In this document: one piece after another, positions 42,265 to 49,665 of the stretch
How positions within the stretch are numbered: the first letter of the stretch is position 1
Layout: each line of letters opens with the position of its first letter
DNA from: an uncultured Candidatus Saccharibacteria bacterium
GTDB lineage: Bacteria; Patescibacteriota; Saccharimonadia; Saccharimonadales; Saccharimonadaceae
Assembly (NCBI GenBank): GCA_947302355.1
Contig: CAMYUU010000004.1
Location: 16,678-80,677 of the forward strand
Length of the DNA: 64,000 nt
Direction: 5' to 3'
Position numbers and translations under genes: made by a program
Notes under the pieces: model-generated
The model's database searches: none
What the model was told of the DNA's origin: nothing
Seen by the model: the letters and a program-made list of their open reading frames with translations, nothing else

Positions 42265-43215
42265 ATGACTACAAAAAACATTCATGAGGCATCGCTTGCT
42301 AGCGTAAAAGAGTTAGGCGAAAATAGCGCAGAGTTCGTTATTAAACCTCTCTATTATGGGTACGGTAATACGCTTGGTAATTCTTTGCGTCGGGTGCTCT
42401 TGTCGAGCGTGAAGGGGGCTGCGATTACAGCTTTCTCTATCGAAGGTACGAGCCATGAATATGCAACTATTCCAGGCGTAAAAGAAGACGCAGTTGACAT
42501 CATGTTGAATCTTAAAAACATTCGTTTTAAGATGCATACAGATGCTCCAGTTGAGCTAGATTTGGAGATGCGTGGGGATAAACAATCAGAGAAAGATGGC
42601 GAAAAACGGGTAGTAGCTGGTGACATTAAGCTGCCTGCTGAAGTAGAAATTGCCAACCCGAATCAAGTAATTTGCCATATCGATGATCCTAAAAAGACCA
42701 TTAAGATGCACTTTGTGGTAGAAACCGGTAGGGGTTATCTTACTATCGAGAAGTCAAGTGAAGACAGACTTCACTCTGATATGATTGCAATTGATGCAGT
42801 CTTTTCTCCAGTGCTAAGAGTAAGATATAAAGTAGAGAATACTCGTGTAGGTCAAGATACTAATTTGCAGCAATTAACTATGACGGTTGATACTGATGGC
42901 ACCATTACGCCACAAGAAGCTTTCGAAGAAGCTGCTGCTATTTTAGTAAACCAGTATTCAGCATTGGCTGGGAGCACCAGGGTCGAATCAGCTCCAATGC
43001 CAGGTACACGTCGTGAGGAAGAAGATTCAGGCCTTTCTTTGCCAATTGAAGAGCTTGATCTTTCCGCGCGTACCGCTAATGCACTTCTAAACAATGATAT
43101 CAAGACAATAAGAGATTTGATTACTCTATCTGAGACTGATCTCAAAGACTTGAAAGGATTTGGGCAGAAGGCGTTAGATGAAGTAAAAGAAAAGTTAACG
43201 GAGTTTAATATTTAA
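42265..43215 (+). CDS. rpoA: RNA polymerase alpha subunit
   Basis: A 316-residue dimerisation platform for polymerase assembly. The N-terminal domain (about 1-230) has GYGNTLGNSLRRVLLSS and GVKEDAVDIMLNLK. The C-terminal domain (about 250-316) has LDLSARTANALLNNDIKTIRDL and LKGFGQKALDEVKEKL, which contacts UP elements and activators. Both domains are intact and the length is close to that of E. coli RpoA (329). AAGGAGAAAAGG precedes the start. Confidence 0.97.
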   Translation: MTTKNIHEASLASVKELGENSAEFVIKPLYYGYGNTLGNSLRRVLLSSVKGAAITAFSIEGTSHEYATIPGVKEDAVDIMLNLKNIRFKMHTDAPVELDLEMRGDKQSEKDGEKRVVAGDIKLPAEVEIANPNQVICHIDDPKKTIKMHFVVETGRGYLTIEKSSEDRLHSDMIAIDAVFSPVLRVRYKVENTRVGQDTNLQQLTMTVDTDGTITPQEAFEEAAAILVNQYSALAGSTRVESAPMPGTRREEEDSGLSLPIEELDLSARTANALLNNDIKTIRDLITLSETDLKDLKGFGQKALDEVKEKLTEFNI

Positions 43216-43216
43216 T

Positions 43217-43633
43217 ATGCATCGCCACAGTTATAAAGGCCGTAAATTCGGTCGTGAAACTGATCAGAGGTTGGCACTCACTCGTGGGCTGATGTGCTCT
43301 CTTATCAGATATCAATCTATTACTACTACTCTGGCTCGAGCTAAAGAAATCCGTAGAAAGATGGAAAAACTAATTACGATGGCAAAGAAGGGGGATTTGC
43401 ATAATCGTAGATTAGTGATTTCAAGATTGAATGATTTAGAGGCTGCTACGTTATTAGTTGACGTAATTGCACCTCAGATTGAACGAAATTCTGGATATCT
43501 TAGGATAGAACGAGCTGGATTTAGGCGTGGGGATAATTCGGAAATGGCAACCATCAGTTTTGTTGATGAATTGTCCATGGAGGCCCCAGCTGAAGAAAAG
43601 CCGGCTAAGAAGGCTAAAAAGGAGGCTAAGTAA
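43217..43633 (+). CDS. rplQ: 50S ribosomal protein L17
   Basis: A 138-residue protein next to the exit tunnel. The start MHRHSYKGRKFGRETDQR and the following TRGLMCSLIRYQSITTTLARAKEIR are diagnostic. The last 20 residues are a Lys/Ala/Glu tail (AEEKPAKKAKKEAK). It follows rpoA after 1 nt and overlaps the rplM start by 1 nt (TAATG), so the genes are coupled. Confidence 0.95.
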   Translation: MHRHSYKGRKFGRETDQRLALTRGLMCSLIRYQSITTTLARAKEIRRKMEKLITMAKKGDLHNRRLVISRLNDLEAATLLVDVIAPQIERNSGYLRIERAGFRRGDNSEMATISFVDELSMEAPAEEKPAKKAKKEAK

Positions 43634-44058
43634 TGAAAACTTATAGTCAGAAAGCCTCAGAAATAAAGCGCGAATGGTATCTAGTAGATGCTTCTACTAT
43701 GCCGCTTGGTAAGCTTGCGGTAATTATTGCTGATAAACTAATGGGCAAGTCGAAGGTTACTTATACTCCACACATTGATAATGGCGATTATGTTGTTGTA
43801 ATCAATGCAAAAGATGTAAAGGTAACTGGTGACAAAATGATTCAAAAGAAATACTATCGTCACAGTGGATATCCTGGTGGTATTTCCGAGTTGAAGCTTG
43901 AGGAAGTAATTGAAAAAGATCCTACTCGTGTGATTCGTGAGGCAGTAAAAGGGATGCTCCCAAAGAATAAATTGGCCGCTGACCGTATGAAGAGATTGCG
44001 CGTATTCGCTGATTCTGAACATACGCATGAGGCGCAAAGCCCAAAGGAGATTAAATAA
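43633..44058 (+). CDS. rplM: 50S ribosomal protein L13
   Basis: A 141-residue early-assembly protein. KREWYLVDASTMPLGKLAVIIADKLMGKSK (about 13-42) and the HSGYPGGI loop (about 77-84) are the family marks. It is translated from a TAATG overlap with rplQ and overlaps rpsI in the same way. rplM-rpsI is a conserved pair. Here it is appended to the alpha operon. Confidence 0.95.
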   Translation: MKTYSQKASEIKREWYLVDASTMPLGKLAVIIADKLMGKSKVTYTPHIDNGDYVVVINAKDVKVTGDKMIQKKYYRHSGYPGGISELKLEEVIEKDPTRVIREAVKGMLPKNKLAADRMKRLRVFADSEHTHEAQSPKEIK

Positions 44059-44459
44059 TGGTTGCTACGAAAAAATATGTATATGGGTTGGGCCGTCGTA
44101 AGGCTTCTACGGCTACTGCTCGTCTGTACAAGGGTAAAGGTCAAATAACAATCAATGATAAGCCTGCTCTAGATTATCTTTCTGGAAACAAGACTTATCT
44201 TGCCGAAATTACGGATCCTTTAGCTATTGCGGGAAAGCAGAAAGATTATGATATCACAATCTTGGCCAAAGGTGGTGGTTTGGCTGGCCAAGTAGATGCA
44301 ATTAAGCTTGCGATTTCTAAAGCTTTGACCGCTGAGGCTCCAGATCTTCGTCCAGTACTCAAGAAGGCTGGTATGATGAAGCGTGATCCACGCGAAAAAG
44401 AACGCAAGAAGTATGGCTTGCGCTCAGCTCGTCGCAAAGAGCAATTCTCGAAGCGTTAA
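44058..44459 (+). CDS. rpsI: 30S ribosomal protein S9
   Basis: A 133-residue head protein whose C-terminal tail reaches the P-site tRNA. YGLGRRKASTATARLYKGKGQITIND (about 9-34) and the end KKYGLRSARRKEQFSKR are diagnostic. Last gene of the ribosomal operon. A 165-bp palindrome begins 4 nt after its stop codon and may terminate or protect the long transcript. Confidence 0.96.
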   Translation: MVATKKYVYGLGRRKASTATARLYKGKGQITINDKPALDYLSGNKTYLAEITDPLAIAGKQKDYDITILAKGGGLAGQVDAIKLAISKALTAEAPDLRPVLKKAGMMKRDPREKERKKYGLRSARRKEQFSKR

Positions 44460-44463
44460 AGTT

Positions 44464-44628
44464 AAGCAAATTAAAGCATTTTTCTCGACGTTGGAATACG
44501 CGCCGTACAAAAATTACAACGGATTAGGCGGACTCGTCCCGGTATTTCAGTACCGGCTACTCGTCCGTAACCGTTGTAATTTTATCGGGCGATTCCAAAG
44601 TGTCTCGAAAAACTGCTTTAATTTGCTT
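44464..44628. repeat. 165-bp near-perfect palindrome after rpsI
   Basis: Ends are a perfect 15-bp inverted repeat (AAGCAAATTAAAGCA with TGCTTTAATTTGCTT). Inside, the arms continue with TTGGAAT/ATTCCAA and AAATTACAACGG/CCGTTGTAATTT, a few mismatches between them. The centre has GGCGGACTCG, a CCGGTA-TTTCAG-TACCGG hairpin and CTCGTCCG. Transcribed, it would make an RNA stem of about 60 bp. It resembles a miniature inverted-repeat element more than a simple terminator. Confidence 0.8.
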
Positions 44629-44647
44629 CCTTGATACGTTTACGTGA

Positions 44648-44653
44648 TATAAT
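44648..44653 (+). promoter_or_regulatory. -10 box of tRNA-Ala
   Basis: TGATATAAT, 8 nt before the mature tRNA 5' end. Confidence 0.6.
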
Positions 44654-44661
44654 AAAGTTAT

Positions 44662-44737
44662 GGGGTGTTAGCTCAGCTGATAGAGCGCTGCATTCGCATT
44701 GCAGAGGTCAGGAGTTTGAATCTCCTACACTCCACCA
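44662..44737 (+). tRNA. tRNA-Ala (anticodon CGC)
   Basis: A 76-nt cloverleaf with encoded CCA. Acceptor GGGGUGU pairs with ACACUCC. The G3-U70 wobble pair that marks alanine tRNA is present. The anticodon stem CTGCA/TGCAG holds loop TTCGCAT. It reads GCG codons. Confidence 0.95.
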
Positions 44738-44789
44738 AAATCGGAAAGCCAAGAGTTATATAGTCAAACCGTAATTTGAGCATAGGCAA

Positions 44790-44813
44790 AATCCCGCCAT
44801 TTCTGGCGGGATT
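44790..44813. terminator. Bidirectional terminator
   Basis: A 10-bp perfect stem (AATCCCGCCA with TGGCGGGATT) and TTTC loop between tRNA-Ala and the convergent BI-1-like gene. Confidence 0.85.
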
Positions 44814-44827
44814 CGGCTTGTGGGAGC

Positions 44828-45487
44828 TTAATCACGATCACGGCTCTCTGCGATGGAGAGTGTTCTAAGAAATAGGTTGACGATGTCAAGATATAAGTCT
44901 ATGCAGGTATCGATGGCGCTGTTTGCTGTATAAGGTTTGTTCTGGGCTATTGCCCAGTCGTATCCAATGTAACAACAGAAAATCAATGCCACGATGATTT
45001 CCCAAATTGTTGGCATGTTCATCTTAAACATAAGTACGCAGAGAAGTTCTACGACGACAGCGGCAGATAATGCGATAAGAAGTGTGCCCCCCATCGAACG
45101 GAAAACCTTTGGGAATAATGTGCTGGTTGCCATCATAACTACTGTAACGCTAGCAGTTACGAGAATCACATTCTTGATTAAGTTTGGAGACACACCGGCT
45201 AGGCAAATACTGAGTACTGCGCCAGCTGGTACGACTATGAAGTTGTAGCCGATGAAGCTAACAACGAAGCTGTCGCTAATCTTGCTTATGAATATGCCGA
45301 TGATTGACAGTACCAAGTAGCCGATCAGGAGTAGACCGAGATTCCACGCAAGAAAGGCCTCCGTGAAATTCTGGATTACCAGATAGTTGACAACGAATCC
45401 ATAAAACAGGATTGCGCCAATCAGGCCATTGTACTGAGCTACGCTGAGCTCTTCTTTTATATGGGCACCATACTTTCTTGATTCCAT
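44828..45487 (-). CDS. Bax inhibitor-1-like (BI-1/YbhL family) membrane protein
   Basis: A 219-residue protein with seven predicted membrane helices. A short hydrophilic N-terminus is followed by closely spaced helices, and the C-terminal CIDLYLDIVNLFLRTLS (about 193-209) is typical of BI-1 proteins, where a conserved Asp forms part of the calcium/proton-sensitive pore. CYIGYDWAIAQ near 170 matches the helix-6 region. Bacterial members are pH-dependent calcium leak channels in the one studied case (BsYetJ). That function is only inferred here. AAGGAGGT precedes the ATG and a TATACT -10 box lies upstream. Confidence 0.75.
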   Translation of the reverse strand: MESRKYGAHIKEELSVAQYNGLIGAILFYGFVVNYLVIQNFTEAFLAWNLGLLLIGYLVLSIIGIFISKISDSFVVSFIGYNFIVVPAGAVLSICLAGVSPNLIKNVILVTASVTVVMMATSTLFPKVFRSMGGTLLIALSAAVVVELLCVLMFKMNMPTIWEIIVALIFCCYIGYDWAIAQNKPYTANSAIDTCIDLYLDIVNLFLRTLSIAESRDRD

Positions 45488-45558
45488 GATTTAACCTCCT
45501 TGTAATGAACTTTCCATGCGAATCACGACGAGTATCTCGTTTTCGCTCGAACTGTTTT

Positions 45559-45564
45559 AGTATA
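45559..45564 (-). promoter_or_regulatory. -10 box of the BI-1-like gene
   Basis: TGATATACT on the minus strand, with a leader of about 65 nt ending in AAGGAGGT. Confidence 0.55.
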
Positions 45565-45678
45565 TCACAAATCGGTTGTTTTGCCTATTGTTGCATTATC
45601 GACTTTTTGTTATTTATGCGTCATGATGTAAGTATTGTATTTATTTTCGCCCTTTATAGGTCATAGAGATGCCAATGG

Positions 45679-45716
45679 AAAAGGGAATTACGCTTTTTCC
45701 GAGGCGCCCTTTTTCA
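45679..45716 (-). terminator. Probable terminator of the thyA-folA-glyA operon
   Basis: On the minus strand AAAAAGGG and CCCTTTT enclose a region that can also fold GGAAAAAG-type hairpins. It starts about 4 nt after the glyA stop. The rest of the 233-nt gap up to the BI-1-like gene holds only that gene's promoter and leader. Confidence 0.5.
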
Positions 45717-45720
45717 TGTT

Positions 45721-47109
45721 TTAATTATGGATGTTAGGGATGGGGAACCGCAAAGCTAGTTTTTTAACTTGGTCTCTGATAATTGCGAATTTTTCTGGTT
45801 GGAAAGATTCGATATTTTCGACTCCGTTTTCGTCCGCTTCTTGACAGAGCTCTGCTATTTCTTTCATCCAATTTGCAAGTTTTTTCATTTCCGCTTCTCC
45901 CATTCCGCGAGTGGTGATAGCTGGTGTACCGAGTCTGACCCCATTTGGTTTGAATGCTCCGCCGGTATCACCGGGAAGGGCGTTAGCATTTAGCGTCAGT
46001 CCGACTAGATCCAGGGCTTTTTCGTACATTTTGCCGTTGATACCGAAACTTTGCATCATGTCGATCAGAATTAGATGATTATCGGTGCCATTACCTTGAA
46101 GAATGAAGCCGTGGTTTTTGAGCTCTTTGGCGAGTGCTTTGGCATTCTTAATGATGTTTTCGGCGTAAGTTTTGAACTCTGGTTGGAGGGCTTCGCCGAA
46201 TGCTACAGCTTTTGCGGCAATAATATGCTCTAGAGGGCCACCTTGGGTGCCAGGGAATACAGCCTTGTCAATCATAGTCGGGATGTTGTTGAGATTTTTT
46301 TCTGCTATTTTTTTAAGTGGCGAGCCGACATTTCCCATACTTAGGATTAAGCCACCCCTAGGACCACGTAAGGTTTTATGGGTGGTGGTAGTCATTACAT
46401 TGAAACCGTATTTTAAGGGGTTTGGATGAACTTTGGCGGCGATGAGCCCGGCTACGTGAGCCATATCGGCCATTAGCAGAATTTCGTGCCCCCATTTTTC
46501 CTCGGCTTTTTGGCGGATTTTAGCAACGCGTTCAAAATCCGGTATCTTCATGAAGGCTGAATATCCAATTAAGATAAGTTTGACGTCATTTCCCAATGCC
46601 AATTCCTCAATTTGCGCATAGTCAAGGTCGCCAGTTTCATCGGTGCCATAAGGGATAAAGTTATAGATTTTAGCACTACGCGTAACTGGTGATCCGTGAG
46701 TTAAGTGTCCGCCATGGCCTAAATTCATTGCGAGAATATTGTCTCCTGGTTCACACCAGGCGAAGTAGACTGCTTCGTTAGCGTTAGCTCCAGAGTGAGG
46801 TTGGACATTGGCGTGATCTGCATCGAAAAGTCGGCACGCGCGTTCGATTGCTAATCTTTCGATGCGGTCGACATTTTGTTGCCCACCATAGTAGCGATAG
46901 TTCGGCAGAATTTCTTGAGAGATTTTTTCTTCATCCCAATCTCGCAAACCAGTAAAACTGGGGTACCCTTCGGAGTATTTATTAGTTAAAACTGAACCCA
47001 TGGCCTCTAGTACGGCTTTTGAAACATAGTTTTCGCTAGGGATAAGCTCGAGCCCTTCTACTTGTCGCTTAATTTCATTATCTATCAAATTGAAAACAAC
47101 ATCTTGCAT
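45721..47109 (-). CDS. glyA: Serine hydroxymethyltransferase
   Basis: A 462-residue PLP enzyme converting serine and tetrahydrofolate to glycine and methylene-tetrahydrofolate. The PLP lysine lies in MTTTTHKTLRGPRGG (about residue 245). The N-terminal IPSENYVSKAVLEAMGSVLTNKYSEGYP (about 23-50) is typical. It is the last gene of the minus-strand set thyA-folA-glyA, which together form the complete thymidylate cycle. AAGGAGAAATC precedes the ATG. The sequence is slightly longer than E. coli GlyA (417). Confidence 0.96.
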   Translation of the reverse strand: MQDVVFNLIDNEIKRQVEGLELIPSENYVSKAVLEAMGSVLTNKYSEGYPSFTGLRDWDEEKISQEILPNYRYYGGQQNVDRIERLAIERACRLFDADHANVQPHSGANANEAVYFAWCEPGDNILAMNLGHGGHLTHGSPVTRSAKIYNFIPYGTDETGDLDYAQIEELALGNDVKLILIGYSAFMKIPDFERVAKIRQKAEEKWGHEILLMADMAHVAGLIAAKVHPNPLKYGFNVMTTTTHKTLRGPRGGLILSMGNVGSPLKKIAEKNLNNIPTMIDKAVFPGTQGGPLEHIIAAKAVAFGEALQPEFKTYAENIIKNAKALAKELKNHGFILQGNGTDNHLILIDMMQSFGINGKMYEKALDLVGLTLNANALPGDTGGAFKPNGVRLGTPAITTRGMGEAEMKKLANWMKEIAELCQEADENGVENIESFQPEKFAIIRDQVKKLALRFPIPNIHN

Positions 47110-47128
47110 GATTTCTCCTTAATTTAGT

Positions 47129-47602
47129 TTATGATTTTTCGTATTTGACGATAGTGTAGCCTAGATCATTTTCGCTTCCTTCATGTAGGATTGTTTTATA
47201 ATATTTCGTTTTGTCGAAATCTGGGAAAAAGGTAGTTGCTTCGGAATCTGAGGCGTCAATTTCGGTAAGATAAATGGTCTTTGCATAGGGGAGGAATAAT
47301 TTATAAATCATGCCGCCGCCAATTATGAAGACTTCTTCTTCGGTTTTTTCGTTTTCTTGAATAAATTTATCAATATCATGAATGATATAATCTGGCCCAT
47401 CGAAATCTAATTCTGAAACAACCATGTTTTTGCGGTCTTTGAGCTTTGACGGCAAAGAATTCCAGGTATTATAACCCATAACCACTTTGTGTCCAATGGT
47501 CTTTTCGCGGAAAAACTCCATATCATCTTTGATATGAAAAAGTAGTTTATTGTTTTTGCCTATTTCGTTGTTTTTGCCTACTGCTGCAATTATACTAAAC
47601 AT
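47129..47602 (-). CDS. folA: Dihydrofolate reductase
   Basis: A 157-residue NADPH-dependent enzyme regenerating tetrahydrofolate after thymidylate synthesis. The start MFSIIAAVGKNNEIGKNNKL and the segment GHKVVMGYNTWNSLPSKLKDRKNMVVS (about 37-63), with the GxxTxxSLP-like motif, are diagnostic. EVFIIGGGMIYKLFLPYA near 93-110 is the conserved NADPH-binding loop. It lies 1 nt after thyA, an arrangement typical of thyA-folA operons. The start has GGAG within the thyA end. Confidence 0.95.
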   Translation of the reverse strand: MFSIIAAVGKNNEIGKNNKLLFHIKDDMEFFREKTIGHKVVMGYNTWNSLPSKLKDRKNMVVSELDFDGPDYIIHDIDKFIQENEKTEEEVFIIGGGMIYKLFLPYAKTIYLTEIDASDSEATTFFPDFDKTKYYKTILHEGSENDLGYTIVKYEKS

Positions 47603-47603
47603 A

Positions 47604-48563
47604 CTACTCCGTTACTGGCATTTTGATCGTGCCAAGATGTTGATAATTTTCTAGTTTGATATCTTTAAGCTCCTTGGAATTATCGAAATCGTAAAAATCG
47701 TGAATATCTGGGTTGACCCAGAGCGTCGGAGCATTGGGTAGTTTGCCTTCTTCAATAGCTTGGTCGTAGCGGGCTATTTGTTCTTTGATGCCGGGAAGTT
47801 GATTTTTATAGATATGGGCATCGTTGGTCATGAAAGTGAAAATTCCAGGTTTGACGCCGATTGAGCTTGCAATTAGATGACAAAGTACGGCGTATTGAAC
47901 GACGTTAAAGGGTAAGCCGAGCGGCACATCTGATGATCTTGATGATACGAGTAGATTGAGCTTGCCATCTATGAGATTCCATTGCGTGTTCCAGACGCAA
48001 GATGGTAACGCGGCAGTATCTAGCCATTCATTTTGCCAGAGAGACAACACCATACGGCGATTACCAGGGTCGTTTTTAAGAGTATGGATTAGACTACGGA
48101 TTAGGTCGTATCTATTAATAATCCATCCATAGGCGGTACCTATGGTGTGAGCGAAGTTTTCTTTCGGTAGATCGGGATGATTTTTGGCGAATATTTCATT
48201 AATGTTGCGGCCTTGATATTGCCCATCCTCTGAAATCTCCCATTCGTCCCATATCTTAACGTTCCGTTCTTTAAGCCAGCGGACATCATTTGAGGCTGCT
48301 TGGTAAATCCAAAGTATTTCTAGGACGGCGGATTTAAATGCTACTTGCTTAGAGGTAAGAATAGGGAATTCTTTTGAAAGATCGAATTGGAGCATTTGGT
48401 GTGGCAATCTGATAGTTTCGGCGCCAGTGGTAGCTTGGGAGGTGTGATTCGGCATAGATGAACGATGATTTTTGCTGTCGGCTGTTTTGTAGTTCACGAT
48501 TTGCTCGCCATTTTTAATAATTCGGCGACACAAGTCTATATATTGATCATCGAATGAGTGCAT
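47604..48563 (-). CDS. thyA: Thymidylate synthase (ThyA)
   Basis: A 319-residue enzyme methylating dUMP with methylene-tetrahydrofolate. The catalytic Cys is in AALPSCVWNTQWN (about residue 195). The nearby SSRSSDVPLGLPFNVVQYA (about 214-232) binds dUMP. The usual LPPCH-x3-Q pattern reads LPSCVWNTQ here, a small change next to the nucleophile also seen in Firmicutes ThyA. It is longer than E. coli ThyA (264), with an insert near residues 115-150. First gene of the minus-strand folate operon, with AAAGGAGG before the ATG. Confidence 0.95.
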   Translation of the reverse strand: MHSFDDQYIDLCRRIIKNGEQIVNYKTADSKNHRSSMPNHTSQATTGAETIRLPHQMLQFDLSKEFPILTSKQVAFKSAVLEILWIYQAASNDVRWLKERNVKIWDEWEISEDGQYQGRNINEIFAKNHPDLPKENFAHTIGTAYGWIINRYDLIRSLIHTLKNDPGNRRMVLSLWQNEWLDTAALPSCVWNTQWNLIDGKLNLLVSSRSSDVPLGLPFNVVQYAVLCHLIASSIGVKPGIFTFMTNDAHIYKNQLPGIKEQIARYDQAIEEGKLPNAPTLWVNPDIHDFYDFDNSKELKDIKLENYQHLGTIKMPVTE

Positions 48564-48582
48564 TTTTCCTCCTTTTATTACA

Positions 48583-48588
48583 ATTTTA
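48583..48588 (-). promoter_or_regulatory. -10 box of the thyA operon
   Basis: TGCTAAAAT on the minus strand, about 20 nt before the thyA start, with an AAAGGAGG leader. Confidence 0.5.
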
Positions 48589-48636
48589 GCATATTATTTG
48601 CAAAATGCGCTTACTAATAAAAATACAGGTTTCAGA

Positions 48637-48665
48637 TTGACAAAAATACAAAAGTGTGCTATAAT
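48637..48665 (+). promoter_or_regulatory. Consensus promoter of the second sortase gene
   Basis: TTGACA, 17 nt, TATAAT (48660-48665), with the extended TG, i.e. a full consensus. A strong, constitutive promoter is expected. Confidence 0.85.
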
Positions 48666-48696
48666 TATAGCAAGTTGGTCATAAATGGGAGTTGAA

Positions 48697-49365
48697 ATGA
48701 TGAAACGCCTTTTTTTGTTACTAATTTTTAGTTTAATAGGAGTAGTTTATAACCCTCAGATTTTGATAGCTAATCAAGTTGGTTCCATTAATGCTCCTGT
48801 TTTTAATGATGTGGAGACAATTATTGAGACAGAGGTGGAGGAGCAGCCCGTAGTAGACACGCAACAACCAACATCTAGTGTCGTCCTGGCTAGCTCACAA
48901 GAGGTTTCTACTGAACCCGTTGTAGTTGTTCCGAGCAATAATATTACGATCGGCGGCAGATATATTCCATTGTATCAGATGGGTAGTACTGACGCGGTTC
49001 TTGATAATGCTGCAAGTAAATATGGTAATTTTATCTATGGACATAATTCTGGTAATGTCTTTGGAGTTTTGTATAACTCTTGGGTGGGGCAGACGTTTTC
49101 GGTGACTGTTGATGGTGTTACTACGGATTACGTAGTAAGCGATATCGTGATTTATGAGAAAAACCAAGCAAATGGCTTGCTACAGGTCAATGGTCGTGGC
49201 AATTATATGAGCAATGTAGCGAATGCCATTAAGAAGTATATCGATGCGGATACCGGTCAAGTGAGTTTGACGTATTATAGTTTGTCGTTGATGACTTGTT
49301 ATGGAACAATGTTGAGTGGCAGTGACGCTACACATAGATTAGTGATATTTGCTTACGAGATATAG
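48697..49365 (+). CDS. Sortase-like secreted or anchored transpeptidase
   Basis: A 222-residue protein with an N-terminal hydrophobic segment (about 4-23) and a Thr/Val/Pro-rich linker. The C-terminal sortase fold (about 85-222) has the three expected residues: His in NFIYGHNSGNV (about 113), Cys in LSLMTCYG (about 200) and Arg in ATHRLVIFAYE (about 213). The ATG at 48697 is chosen because GGGAG precedes it; an in-frame ATG at 48685 lies at that same sequence. It is a second sortase, separate from the secY-linked one, with a much stronger promoter. Specificity is unknown. Confidence 0.8.
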   Translation: MMKRLFLLLIFSLIGVVYNPQILIANQVGSINAPVFNDVETIIETEVEEQPVVDTQQPTSSVVLASSQEVSTEPVVVVPSNNITIGGRYIPLYQMGSTDAVLDNAASKYGNFIYGHNSGNVFGVLYNSWVGQTFSVTVDGVTTDYVVSDIVIYEKNQANGLLQVNGRGNYMSNVANAIKKYIDADTGQVSLTYYSLSLMTCYGTMLSGSDATHRLVIFAYEI

Positions 49366-49383
49366 GGTGGAGTGTAGGAGGCT
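49366..49383 (+). repeat. Copy of the tRNA-Ala 3' end (attachment-like repeat)
   Basis: GGTGGAGTGTAGGAGGCT, an exact 18-bp copy of the complement of the tRNA-Ala(GGC) 3' end at 49553-49570, in the same orientation and 187 bp away. It starts right after the sortase stop codon. Confidence 0.75.
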
Positions 49384-49415
49384 TTATATTTTTTCGTTTA
49401 ACGAAAAAATATAAA
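49383..49415 (+). terminator. Terminator of the second sortase gene
   Basis: A 14-bp perfect hairpin (TTTATATTTTTTCG with CGAAAAAATATAAA) and a 5-nt loop. Confidence 0.75.
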
Positions 49416-49497
49416 CTTCGGGGCGTCCGCTCGGAAAAGAAAAAGTTTTTTTCTTTTCGCTCGCTTCCTGCCGAAGGCGAACTCCTGCGGAGTTCGC
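49416..49497. repeat. Hairpin-dense element between tRNA-copy and tRNA-Ala
   Basis: CTTCGG with CCGAAG bounds a block containing an 11-bp A/T hairpin (GAAAAGAAAAA with TTTTTCTTTTC). Next to it is a 9-bp hairpin (GCGAACTCC with GGAGTTCGC). Its style resembles the palindromic elements in and near leuS, but the sequence differs. Confidence 0.6.
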
Positions 49498-49511
49498 ACC
49501 CTCCCTTTATT

Positions 49512-49552
49512 AGAAATAAAATAAAGAGCCTTTGGCTCTTTCTTTTATTTCT
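49512..49552 (-). terminator. Terminator of tRNA-Ala(GGC)
   Basis: A 19-bp stem with one mismatch: AGAAATAAAA/TTTTATTTCT outside and AAAGAGCC/GGCTCTTT inside, around a TTT loop. It directly abuts the tRNA 3' end. Confidence 0.8.
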
Positions 49553-49627
49553 GGTGGAGTGTAGGAGGCTCGAACTCCTCACCTCTTCCATGCCATGGAA
49601 GCGCTCTACCAAATGAGCTAACACCCC
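49552..49627 (-). tRNA. tRNA-Ala (anticodon GGC)
   Basis: A 76-nt cloverleaf with encoded CCA, acceptor GGGGUGU with ACACUCC and the G3-U70 pair of alanine tRNA. The anticodon stem CTTCC/GGAAG holds loop ATGGCAT. A TAAAAT -10 box lies at 49636-49641 on the minus strand. Confidence 0.95.
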
Positions 49628-49653
49628 GTGTTTTTATTTTATCATAAATTTGA

Positions 49654-49659
49654 TATAAT
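49654..49659 (+). promoter_or_regulatory. Extended -10 box of trpS, leaderless type
   Basis: TGATATAAT. The ATG at 49666 follows 6 nt later. An in-frame GTG at 49660 would be too close to the -10 box. Confidence 0.65.
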
Positions 49660-49665
49660 GTGAAT

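Noticed and set aside
42354..42656. Long open frames on the opposite strand of rpoA, rpoB, metG and pheT
   Set aside because: They are mirror frames of strongly conserved genes, without ribosome binding sites or recognisable products.
44383..44634. Open frame running from rpsI into the 165-bp palindrome
   Set aside because: Its second half is the palindrome and its first half is rpsI in another frame; no start signal.
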